DNA from: Scleromitrula shiraiana
Lineage: Eukaryota > Ascomycota > Leotiomycetes > Helotiales > Sclerotiniaceae
NCBI GenBank assembly: GCA_028455995.1
Contig: JABELC010000003.1
Location: 2,604,001-2,668,000 of the forward strand
Length of the DNA: 64,000 nt
Direction: 5' to 3'
The position numbers were made by a program, and so were the translations under genes. Numbering within the stretch: the stretch's first letter is position 1; each line of letters begins with the position of its first letter. Shown piece after piece: positions 1 to 9,513 of this stretch. Under the pieces are notes generated by a model that worked only from the letters and a program-made list of their open reading frames with translations, did no database searches and was not told the DNA's origin.

Positions 1-1764
1 TACCACCTTTATCGAGCGACTAGGGATCCTTGGTATCTTCATGTTGGAGAGATGGTGTTGAAAGACATTAAACGGAGATGCTGGACTAAATGCGGTTGGT
101 CAGGTCTTCAGGATGTTCGCACAGGAGAAAAAAGTGATCGTATGGAGAGTTTCTTCCTTGGAGAGACGGCAAAATATCTCTACCTACTTTTTGACCCCGC
201 TCATCCATTAAACTCACTGGATGCTCCATATGTGTTCACAACTGAGGGTCACCCACTACTACTTCCTCGTGAAAACGCGGCATATCCAATTACCCCCCAG
301 AAACCTGCGACTACTAAAGCAGTACAACCTCATAGTGGGATAGTTGAGAGGAATACATGCCCTGTACCTCCTTCACCTCTGCCTTTTACCATTTCTTCCA
401 CGGCATCTAGAACAGATGTGTTTCACGCCGCGAGCTTAATCGGTCTGCACCTCATTCCGAATTACCATTCCCCTATAGAAGGTGAAAATATTAAAGTAAA
501 CAACCATACATATTTTCCCTGGACCCTTCCAACCACGATGATGCCAATCAATGGGACCTGTGATCGACTTCCACTTACCACAACTTTTACTATCGAATTT
601 CCCAATACTAATCCGCTAAGTACTCCATCGACTGTCGGTGGATTCAATATAGTTGTTGCGCCACAAGGTCTCGTTCGCACCAATGACGGTATATTGGTAA
701 AGACTCTATCTGGTCTTAAGATGGGAATGGTTCATGAATCTTCCTCTTCATCATATGCAGGGGCAGATCAACGGCCATCGGATTCTTGGAGAGTTGGATC
801 AATTGCCAATATACCTCTGGGACGAGATGAACAGATATATATACCACGAGATGTTATTGGTGACCTTACGGATCCTTCATTCACCCGTATCAGAGATTCT
901 GTCATGCTAGACATAGTGGTCCAATTAGAACACGTATTTGACCAAAATCAAAACATATCAGAAAGTCTCGAAGAATACATGGACGAAGAACAAATTTACG
1001 ATGAATCCGCTAGCATATCATTGGACACCAATGCCATCATGAGCAAGGTTGGGCTAGCAGCCGAATACAGAACAATGATTAGTTCCCTCCTGCACCAAGT
1101 AACCTCCGCTCTCCGCGACCCATCCACCACACTGCTCCCACAACCGTCCCCCCCACCGACCTACACATACGCCACTCTATCCGCTGCTCTCCCCACAGGA
1201 AAAGGCGCCCACCTTCTCATCAACGCCCCCGAAGCCCCCGATCTCAGCGCCGCAAAAGCAAAATCCTCAACTTTATCCTTCACTACTCTCTTTTTCGCCG
1301 GAACCGCCTGTTCGGGCAAGCTCCCCGACGAAGCAACTCGAAATCATCACATCATTCTCATGAAGAGAGGCGGTTGTACTTTTTCCGAAAAGTTAGCCAA
1401 TATTCCTAGTTATACGCCTTCATCTAAGGGTCTTAAACTCGTCATTATGGTTTCAGATGATGAGAATGAGAATGAGGATGAAATGGAGAAAGAACATAAA
1501 CACGGAAATGGAAACGCGAATGCGAATGCAAATCACGATACAAAGGAGAAAGAAAAAAACGAAAATAAATTAATAAGACCGTTGTTGGATAAACCGCAGT
1601 TGACACCGGGAGGACTCCTGAGACATCATCAGATTAGTATGGTTATGGTTGGGGGCGGGGATGAGGTGGTGGAGATTCTGAGGAAGGCGAAGAGTTTGGG
1701 GGTTAGGAGGAGGTATCATGTGGAGAGTCAGGGGTTGGTGGTGGGCAATATTTTTGTGGTTTAG
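1..1764 (+). CDS. EDEM-like GH47 alpha-mannosidase with PA domain, 3' part (partial)
   Basis: The frame is open from the first base of the window, so the 5' part lies upstream; 587 codons plus a stop are visible. The start reads YHLYRATRDPWYLHVGEMV and continues to the GH47 segment ESFFLGETAKYLYLLF and the conserved VFTTEGHPLL, whose Thr-Glu belongs to the calcium/active-site region of class I alpha-mannosidases. The long tail, including FFAGTACSGKLP and IILMKRGGCTFSEKL (about nt 1280-1410), is a protease-associated (PA) domain, as in EDEM3/Mnl1-type proteins. These ER enzymes trim mannose from misfolded glycoproteins and mark them for ER-associated degradation. The family assignment follows from the motifs and the ER role from the family. 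A low-complexity acidic and Asn/Lys-rich insert sits at about nt 1455-1575. No KDEL-like signal is seen; the protein ends NIFVV. The gene converges on the kinase-like gene downstream. Confidence 0.85.
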   Translation, partial: YHLYRATRDPWYLHVGEMVLKDIKRRCWTKCGWSGLQDVRTGEKSDRMESFFLGETAKYLYLLFDPAHPLNSLDAPYVFTTEGHPLLLPRENAAYPITPQKPATTKAVQPHSGIVERNTCPVPPSPLPFTISSTASRTDVFHAASLIGLHLIPNYHSPIEGENIKVNNHTYFPWTLPTTMMPINGTCDRLPLTTTFTIEFPNTNPLSTPSTVGGFNIVVAPQGLVRTNDGILVKTLSGLKMGMVHESSSSSYAGADQRPSDSWRVGSIANIPLGRDEQIYIPRDVIGDLTDPSFTRIRDSVMLDIVVQLEHVFDQNQNISESLEEYMDEEQIYDESASISLDTNAIMSKVGLAAEYRTMISSLLHQVTSALRDPSTTLLPQPSPPPTYTYATLSAALPTGKGAHLLINAPEAPDLSAAKAKSSTLSFTTLFFAGTACSGKLPDEATRNHHIILMKRGGCTFSEKLANIPSYTPSSKGLKLVIMVSDDENENEDEMEKEHKHGNGNANANANHDTKEKEKNENKLIRPLLDKPQLTPGGLLRHHQISMVMVGGGDEVVEILRKAKSLGVRRRYHVESQGLVVGNIFVV

Positions 1765-2265
1765 GGGGGTGGGGGAGTTCATCGTATGGTATGGGTGTGG
1801 TTTGGGGGTGATTGGGTTGATTTTTCGTGTGGTGTAGATGGATATGCTTGTTGGTTCTTTTAAGGCGGTGGCTTGATCGATCGATACCTGGTGCGTAAAT
1901 TACTTGATATGATGATTGCAAGAGAGAGATTGGTGGTTTGGTTGGTAGTTGTAGTTGGCGCTGTTTGCATATACATATACAATGTGATATGATATGATAT
2001 GCAGCATATGATGTACGTGATGGTAGGTACAGGTAAATAGCCAAATAAAAGTACATTATATTACATTAGTTCATTAGGGAAAAATAAAGTAAAGTAGATA
2101 GATACCTAGGTCGATGGATTGAAGAGAAAGATACATATCTCATTTCTTTCTATTTCTAAATATTTATTTTTGTCCTCACAAATATATTAGTTCGTTACCA
2201 AGACGTCAAATCATCTCTTCGCTTCCAAACACCAGAAACTCCACCTACAATACCCAGCATAAACT
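1765..2265. other. Intergenic, convergent 3' ends
   Basis: This 0.5-kb stretch separates the stop codons of two converging genes. It is AT-rich, with short runs such as tgatatgatatgatatg near 1984 and poly-A-signal-like AATAAA at about 2045 and 2083. No gene is seen. Confidence 0.6.
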
Positions 2266-3516
2266 TCAAACCACCCCCCCTCCACCCCTCAACCACTCTC
2301 TCAAAAGTGCCCTAACCCCTTTATCCCCCACCAACCCCACATTAACACACTTCCCCCTCCTCACGCCCTCCCACCCCCCTCTTTTTTCAAACTCCCCCAT
2401 CCCCCCACCACTATCCATATATCTCCTCCCCGTCCAAATCTCCCACACGCAGATCCCCACAGCAAACAAATCATCCTCCTTAGTCGCTTTCCTATCCACC
2501 CCTTTCAGCCATTCCCTCGCCCGATTCGGACTCACGATCCTCCCGCTCATCACAGGACTCCATTCTTCTCCTTCCCCTCCCTCCCCCCCCTCCTCACCCA
2601 CAAACCTCGCGTCCTGAAAATTCGTCATCCGAATCGAACCATCGCTCTCACAAAGCAAGAAGTTCTCCAGCGTGATATCCCCATGTACAATACCCTTCGC
2701 GTGTAGACTTAGCACAGCGAATCTCATGGCCTCGGTGATCTTCTTGCGCTGCGCGGGCAGATACAGGCGCGGATCTAGGGGGGTTTCGAGCGAGAGGATG
2801 AGCCCTGTGAGGGGGGAGGAGGCGCTTTGCGTTACGCTTACGGTGCCGTGGATGGTGACGGCGTTGGAGCCGGCGGCGAGATGCATGCGCAGTTCGTGGG
2901 GGGTGACGCCGCTCTTGTAGAGCAGGGGGTGCGAGTGGAAGGTGTGGAGGGTGGTGGTTAGGGTGGTGGAGAAGGGGATGGGTTCTATGAGGGGGGTTAT
3001 GGTGGAGAGCGGTTGGTTTGGGGGCGTGATGGTGGTTTGGGGAGGTGATGTTGTAGGTGTAGATGTTTGGTGCCAGCTATCTGAAGGTTTGGACATGTGT
3101 GTTCTGTGCGGTTGCGAAGATGTCTTGTTAAAGTTCTTTGGAGAGAAGTCTTGAGGTGATGTCGGATAGGACGATGAGTTATTGGTAGGTTGCTCTTCGA
3201 CTATGGGTAGAGGCGGAAGAAGGGGAAAAGTGGATGGAGGGTGCAGTTGTGACATGCTCATATTCTGGTTGCCAACCATCAACACCGAAGAAAATGAACC
3301 TAGAGATGAAGGGTCTGGAGAGTAATAATTCTCCTCGGTAATGGCACCTACTCCCCACAATGGAGAAGAAGCCGAATCTCCAGTTGTCGTAGAAGTGTCT
3401 GTGAAATCAGACCAGCAACTCAAGTCCACCCAAGAGCCGAAGTCCTCATCAGAGAGTAACTCTTCAAAACTGAAGACGTTGTCATTAACTGGTGATAAAG
3501 ACAAAGGAGGATCCAT
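2266..3516 (-). CDS. Protein-kinase-like protein with degenerate catalytic motifs (candidate pseudokinase)
   Basis: This is a single-exon frame of 416 aa starting MDPPLSLSP. Residues 1-180 are Ser/Thr/Pro-rich and look disordered. The rest resembles a protein kinase fold. LHAKGIVHGDITLENFLL matches a catalytic loop with HGD at 278-280 in place of HRD and with Asn285 kept. The DFG position reads NFQ (299-301), so the Mg-binding Asp is missing. DDLFAVGICVWEIWTG (about 348-363) matches the helix F region that follows the APE motif. No glycine-rich loop and no clear VAIK lysine are visible, so the N-lobe is short or strongly diverged. A catalytic role is therefore doubtful; regulation or scaffolding is an inference. 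Many Gly codons in the tail (positions 305-318 and the GGGG C-terminus) give it a skewed composition. The partner is unknown. Confidence 0.6.
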   Translation of the reverse strand: MDPPLSLSPVNDNVFSFEELLSDEDFGSWVDLSCWSDFTDTSTTTGDSASSPLWGVGAITEENYYSPDPSSLGSFSSVLMVGNQNMSMSQLHPPSTFPLLPPLPIVEEQPTNNSSSYPTSPQDFSPKNFNKTSSQPHRTHMSKPSDSWHQTSTPTTSPPQTTITPPNQPLSTITPLIEPIPFSTTLTTTLHTFHSHPLLYKSGVTPHELRMHLAAGSNAVTIHGTVSVTQSASSPLTGLILSLETPLDPRLYLPAQRKKITEAMRFAVLSLHAKGIVHGDITLENFLLCESDGSIRMTNFQDARFVGEEGGEGGEGEEWSPVMSGRIVSPNRAREWLKGVDRKATKEDDLFAVGICVWEIWTGRRYMDSGGGMGEFEKRGGWEGVRRGKCVNVGLVGDKGVRALLREWLRGGGGVV

Positions 3517-6500
3517 GTTTGATATAATTTTTTTTCCCTGTCAAGAAAGTCCACTATGGAATAAGGATGCAGGGTCGTCCTTTTTATTTAGCTGGGCGTG
3601 AACGTATGTGTAGTGATATTAATTTTGATGTGGTTGGTAGGCCAGGAAAAAGACCTGAAGGGTTTTTCTTTGCAGTTTTGAAGAAGATGGTGGCGAGATG
3701 TACCAACATTTTTGATGTTGAGACTTACACGTAAATTATTGCGAACTCTCGCTCGGTATTATTTAGATTGGAAATACTATATATAGTACTGCTCATACTA
3801 CGGTGTAGATCAGTAGGTATGTGCCAGGAACACACATATGGAATATTAGTTGTGTTGGTCGGGCGATCAGTGATTCATGCTCAAATCTTTAACCTTGAAC
3901 CCGACTCATCGGGACCTATGTTGAGTAAAGTCTGAATCTTGACAGTTGAATAGAAGGTCTAGACCTCTTCGATTCAATCAGAGTGTCATCTTAAGGGTAT
4001 CGTTTCAACCTTGGAAGTCAGGTCTAACGCACACATACCTTCGATGCTCCTGCCGTGTCAGTGTCATAGAACTCGATTGGAATTCCAAACTCCTTCTCTT
4101 CCCAAAATCCCTGTGTAATCACAATATTAGCTCATGTCTACCGTGCTTTGGGCACCGTTCGTGTAAAATATCGAGACTCATAGCTGCCGGTAGTAGCATC
4201 CGCTAGAGAGTTCCCCCTATAAGTAGTATGAAGCGACAGAAATTGGGCAGTAATAATGGTGGGGTTATTCATGGACCAGGGAGAAAACGTGTCTTTACCC
4301 TGTATTCTGCTAAGGGTGCAAGAGACCTTGTTTCCGGGACTTTGGCTGTTGGGTGGCCGGCCAAGTGAAGAGTTTTCATTCGCCTTCTCGGTAGTCCCTT
4401 GGTGGGTTTTATTAATTCATCACGATCTTACTACATATCATAAAGCCGAGCAGGCTGATGGTATTTTGAACAATATATGAGAGAAAAGAAAAGCTTTAAC
4501 ATTTTTAAGATCTTCCAGAAAAGAAAGTGACCTAACGAACATACTAATCTCGTATGCAGTTGTTGCTGACTGGGTCCTTGTATTGCAAACTGATGTACCA
4601 TGAATTGTCAGATCTAACCAGTTCCCAGAATAAACCTGAACGCCAATCTCCGCACTTTTTGAACGCCTAAATCAAAAGAGATAATTTCCAGACACCGCTC
4701 TTACGCCATAGCAGGTCCAACACTTTAACAAAAAAGAAAGAGAAAAAAGAAGATCAAGCCTAGAACCGCAACTTAGTCACCCCCATCATCAACCATTCAC
4801 GTTCGTCGCACGCTCTATGAATCTTTATTTACAATAACACTCTACTCCTAGAATACACAATCTCCCAACACGAAGACACAAGCGCAGGCAAAAACTATCC
4901 AAACCCCCCTCCATCTCAACCTACTTACTGCCTAGCTCCGAAGATCACAGAAACGTTACTCAGGCGTCTCAGTATACGTGACTCCGATTCGAGGGAAGTG
5001 GTATACATGGAAATGAAAAGGGGTTCTTAGAAGGATGCTTTTGAGGTTGAGTTGCGAGAAAGATTGCTGTTATAGGAAAGATGCCGTATGCAAAGAAAGA
5101 AACATGAGTGATAGAAGGATGTAATATGATCGAGTTGGGTGTGTGTGCCCCGATATAGCAGTGACGAAACGAATATGAAGAAACTGTAACGAGTGTGTTG
5201 CTCCTGTAAGCTTTGTACTTGAACAAGCGTGGAGTAGTGATGTTGTATTGAAAAGGTTGTGTCATGATTCCCTAAATCATCAGGAATAACAGGTCAAAGT
5301 TGTACCGAGAAGAACTTGAAGATGAACACTTGTTAGACGGGAGAATTTCAAAGACGGGCATTGAGTTGATTTGGCTCGGGAAATATCGGTACATAATGAC
5401 TTGAATTTGCACAGAAGATAAAATTGATGAACCAGTATCCTGTAGAATGCCTGCGTTGAAATCAATAGGTACGGGTAAGCAAGAATAATTGTTCGAAGTA
5501 CCGAATGCATCAATTTGCTTCAGAAAGCCATTGTGAGTTTGCAGTCATTGATTGGTCGATCCGGTCGAAACAGCGTTGGATGATTGTATTCATTACGGCT
5601 GATTGGAAGAATGGAAAAGAAAAGTACCCATCTGAACAACTGTTACTCACACAGAATCCTTCTCGAGGGCCCTCGCAACAGACAATCGTCATCAGATTAC
5701 CAGCATCGAGAAGAGGCCGGAAGTGTAAGAAAAGTGGTTCTTGCGAGTTGTAAAACCGGTTTTTATGAGCAGCAGATTACTGTCTCCAAATATACTTATT
5801 CAACCGAACGGGGAAAAACCTTTCCAAGGTCGCTTCTGGCCCGGAGCATACTTACTTTCATGGTTGATCTGGCTGTGTTCATTCTATATAGATATGCCTC
5901 AATCCTTCCTTCAACGCCTCCAAATTTTGACCAAAAATCTGTAAGTTTGACAAGTGCCTTCGAATCTAGACGGTCAAAATGGTCAAAAGAAAGGTGCAAA
6001 GAAAAAAAGTAATGAAAAGATTTTCTTGACGAGGTAAAGAATATTATGAAACACCAACAATCAGCAGAAAACTTGTCGACGATAACCTCATATCTGGCCA
6101 AGTTAGTATAAGATGGCCTACGAATCAACCCACTATGTATAGCCACTTGAAGCCACCCTTCAAGCGCGTGGTTTCAGTTTAGATCAGCTTGAAGTCAGCT
6201 TACCCAGGTAAAACATTATTTTCTAGGAAACTGGAAAAACTTTCATGATACTATAGCATAGTCCATGTAGAACTACAGTGCAGCGAAATGGATATTCGAA
6301 CGAGAAGAAATTCGCAACCTCGACGTTATCCCAATTTCAAATCCGTCTACAAATCTCCACCAGGCTTCGCAATCGACCCACAGCACTCCAATAGGTTCTT
6401 ACGTCCCGTCCCGATCATAGACCGCCAAATCCAGCAAAAAAAAAAAAAGCATGGCCGACATAATAATCGGATAGTACATAAAAGAACAATTGTAGAAAGA

Positions 6501-7203
6501 ATACCAGAGGGCAAAACTCACCATTTGACCTTTGTTAAGACCAAGCGATGCCCCCGATGTTGTTGGTGAAGCGCGTGCGATAATCTTCAAGTTCGTACCA
6601 GCGTGTTGGATAACTTGCAAGTTGGAGAGGTTCTAGAGCCGCTCATTGATTACGTTATCAGTCCAGCAGACGAACAAAAAGAACCGCCAGAATGAGCGCT
6701 TGCCGCTCGTCGACCGCGGCTCTCATATACAAGACCTCATTGACTAACAGAGAGATCTTTCGAAGGAAGCAATTGCTGCGGTAGGTGGAGGTCTGCACCG
6801 CCGATTTTCAATACTTTTTTGGGAGAATCAAGCGATTTTCCTAGTAAATTGAGAATGAATTTTTCGGCTTGGTTGGAAGCACTGCCAGTTTGTCACAACA
6901 TGGACATCTTTATGCCAACCAAGTGTGGATGAGGGATTGGGTCTACCAACTTTCGTATATAGTGAGCAGTCCTTCTAGACTTGTCCAGAGTCATTCCTTG
7001 CAATACCAACGTTTACATATCTCTCCATATAAGCGATCGAAGTTTGAAGTTGGTGGTGTGAGAAAAATTTTCCTATTCTATATATTCGTAGATCTTTCAG
7101 ATTTCCTTTCTTTGCTCATTCTTAGTTGTTACTGTCATATTTGATTATCTTTCGTTGCAGCCAAAAGAACTGTTGGTATCAATTTTAATCACTATTATAC
7201 AAA
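3517..7203. other. 3.7-kb stretch without a confident gene
   Basis: ORFs of 60-142 codons occur on both strands but overlap each other, carry no recognisable motif and do not join convincingly across splice sites. They are probably chance frames. The only splice-consistent peptide noted is on the minus strand at 6522-6726 and is listed separately. The final few hundred bases are presumably the promoter and 5' UTR of the membrane-protein gene that starts at 7204. Confidence 0.5.
6522..6726 (-). other. Possible fragment of a small spliced gene (weak)
   Basis: On the minus strand an ATG at 6726 opens 14 codons (MRAAVDERQALILA). A 52-bp candidate intron follows (6633-6684, GTTCTT..CTCTAG, with CTGAT/CTAAC-like bases inside), then 37 more in-frame codons containing NLQVIQHAGTNLKIIARA, ending at a GTGAGT donor at 6521. 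The second exon lacks stops and has a plausible amphipathic, Leu/Ile-rich composition. No following exon was found and no family was recognised. It could be a small real gene or chance. Confidence 0.2.
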
Positions 7204-8240
7204 ATGTCTTACGTCGGCGGTCCAGCAAGAAAGCCAATGAGTGAGTAGTTCGACTCAAATATCATGATGAACACAAATTAATATGAAGCTTTTCAGGGCC
7301 TAAGAACATCATGGTTCGAGTCGGATTATGGGTATTCGTTGCCATCCCATTTTACACCTTTTCATGTAAATCTACCCAAGCCCACCTACTTATAATTTAT
7401 AAGAGCCCACAACTGATAGATTTACTATTATAGCAATGGCGATCGCTGGAGCTGCCACCGCCACGCCAGGGATGGAGAATATATTTATTGCGCAGATTGC
7501 GCCGGTGGGAACGAAGTTAAATGGAATTGGAGCCTTGCGGTTCGGTTACTTAGGTCAGTATATACGCTTTCCAATCCAAATTGCTCGTATCGTTCTTATC
7601 AGCAAACTAACATATTATATCTCCAGGTCTATGTGCCTTCGTAGGAAATCAAGGGGCCAACGGGCCCATGTTTGGAAACACAAACGGATACCAATGTATC
7701 GGGAAAAAATACCCACAAACCACCGAAGAGATGAGCACCACACTCCACGTGTCGGAGCCGCTCATCGAACTAGGTAGACGATTACAGGACGATATTACGA
7801 TATTTATGCCCGCCATAGCTCTTGTGCTGTTTTCCTGTGGATTCATGGCTGATGCATACTCATGGTTATGGGCTGGTTTAGGACGCCCGGTTGGATGGAG
7901 CGGTTTGGTCGCTATGCCCTTTCTCTGGGCGTCTGTAGCTGCCAGTATAGGAGCCGCATATACACTCACGATATCAGTCAATGCAGCTCGGTCGGTACTG
8001 ATGAATTCCGCGGCGGGGTACTCGGATAAATTATACATTGAGCAGGGCAAGGCGCTGGAGGCTTTCGAATGGCTGTCTTTTGTTTTTGCGCTGGCGTTCG
8101 CGTTTGCCATCTACGCTGTTAGTAGAGATAATATGTATGGGTTTGGTATTGCTTCGAGACCGGCTATGCGTGGAAAAAGAAGGTCGTCGGCTTTTTCGAA
8201 TGACGACGCTAGCTATGCCTCATCGGATGCCCAATATTAG
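7204..8240 (+). CDS. Four-TM membrane protein, SUR7/PalI or Fig1-like
   Basis: Four exons: 7204-7240, 7297-7365, 7434-7553 and 7627-8240, with introns of 56, 68 and 73 bp. All have GT..AG ends and the phases match, giving one frame of 279 aa. The start MSYVGGPARKPM is preceded by CAAA. Hydrophobic segments are: one near the N-terminus (VGLWVFVAIPFYTFSSMAIA), then DDITIFMPAIALVLFSCGFM, LVAMPFLWASVAASIGAAYT and WLSFVFALAFAFAIYAV. The long first extracellular loop contains GLCAFVGNQG and a Cys pair. A claudin-like tetraspan layout with a Cys-containing first loop is typical of fungal SUR7/PalI eisosome or pH-sensing proteins and of Fig1 calcium/mating proteins. The topology is seen in the sequence; the choice of family is inference. 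The C-tail (RGKRRSSAFSNDDASYASS) is a plausible phosphorylated cytosolic tail. Confidence 0.7.
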
Positions 8241-9513
8241 GTGGTCGAGTAGACGGATAGTTTTACGTTGATTCATGATAGTTCATGAGGGCTTATTAGC
8301 GATGGTCTTGTAACACAAAAATTTTCGATTTTTCGCATTTGGACTTTTTTTTGTTGGGTATAATAGGTTGTATTGGATGGATTGGATGGGTTGGAGTAGC
8401 GGAGACAGGCTTAAAGCCTGAATTCTTGATCTTTTTATAGATATCCAGTGAAATATACTAAATTAAATCAGTTATTTCAAAAAAAATATTTTTCATATTT
8501 ATGTACTACTAGTATTTGAAATAAAAATATAAATAATTAAAGATTGTAATTTAAGTTCAAGTTTCAAAGTTTAATTTTAAAGAAAATAATTATTAATCAC
8601 TATATTATAACTTCAAGTTGAATTAAAAAATAATTATCATATTTTTGTTATGTAAATAAAACAAAAAATGAAAACAAAAAATAAAAATAAAAATTTTAAA
8701 AAGCTTTTTCAAGTTGTAATTTCAAGTTTGTATATTAAATTTCATTTGAAAAAAAAAACCATTTTCAACTTGAAGTTGAAATTAATTTTTAATACTAGTA
8801 AATTATTTATATAATTTTATATAGTAACTTCAAGTTGAAAGAACTTCTTACTAGTAGTAGTTAGTTACTAGCAAGTTAGCAGTGCTCCGAGTCTGTATTA
8901 TTAGTACTAGATAGTATATTTAATTTAATTTAAATACACAAGTTGATTTTCTAATTTATTGTCATATACTAGTACTAGTAGTAGTACTCGATTTCTACTA
9001 ACTAGTAACTACTAGTAAAAAATTACTAGTATTCTCAGGCTAGATACCAGTACTGAGCTAGCTAGTAGCTAGTAGCTAGTAGCTAGTTAATAAGTTGAAT
9101 ATCATGATGTTATATACGTTAGAAGTATTATAAACATTCAAGTTGAGAGTATTATAAATATTAACACTCAGGCTAAAGACATTACATTCATATACTTATT
9201 ATGAGGATTAAAAATCTTGAAAGAAAAAAAAAATAAACGGAAATGCCGTTCGTTTTGTGTAATGGTATGTTATGTTATTTCCTAAAATTCAACTACTAGT
9301 AACTCCTGCCTGCCTCTATCATGATGCTTGTTGCAGAAACTAGATATCATATCATATCAGATCTATTTTTTTGTTATTGTATGATTATCCGTATTCCGTA
9401 TTCCGTATCTTAGTTCATCATATCCTACTCTATCCAATCATCCAAACATAATCCAAGTTGAAGTCCAGTCCCCACTCTCTAAATATCCTCTCACTCCACC
9501 ATCAACCCAGCAC
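8241..9513. other. Intergenic, dominated by an AT-rich block
   Basis: No gene is seen. Immediately after the upstream stop comes ordinary 3' sequence to about 8440, then an AT-rich block (listed separately), then a transition to the 3' end of the phosphoketolase gene. Confidence 0.6.
8440..9290. repeat. AT-rich block with ACTAGT and CTTCAAGTTGAA words
   Basis: The sequence changes abruptly to very high AT with long A and T runs. It carries repeated palindromic words: ACTAGT and its relatives (8508, 8798, 8850, 8970-9030) and versions of AACTTCAAGTTGAA (about 8608, 8764, 8825). A short tandem array of GTAGCTAGTAGCTA lies at 9058-9090. The same words recur in the blocks at 34.6-35.9 kb and 40-42 kb. 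The composition fits a repeat degraded by repeat-induced point mutation, but the clear inverted ends seen elsewhere are absent here. Confidence 0.6.

Noticed and set aside
4969..6150. Several 60-142-codon frames on both strands
   Set aside because: They overlap antiparallel, show no conserved motif and do not join at plausible splice sites.
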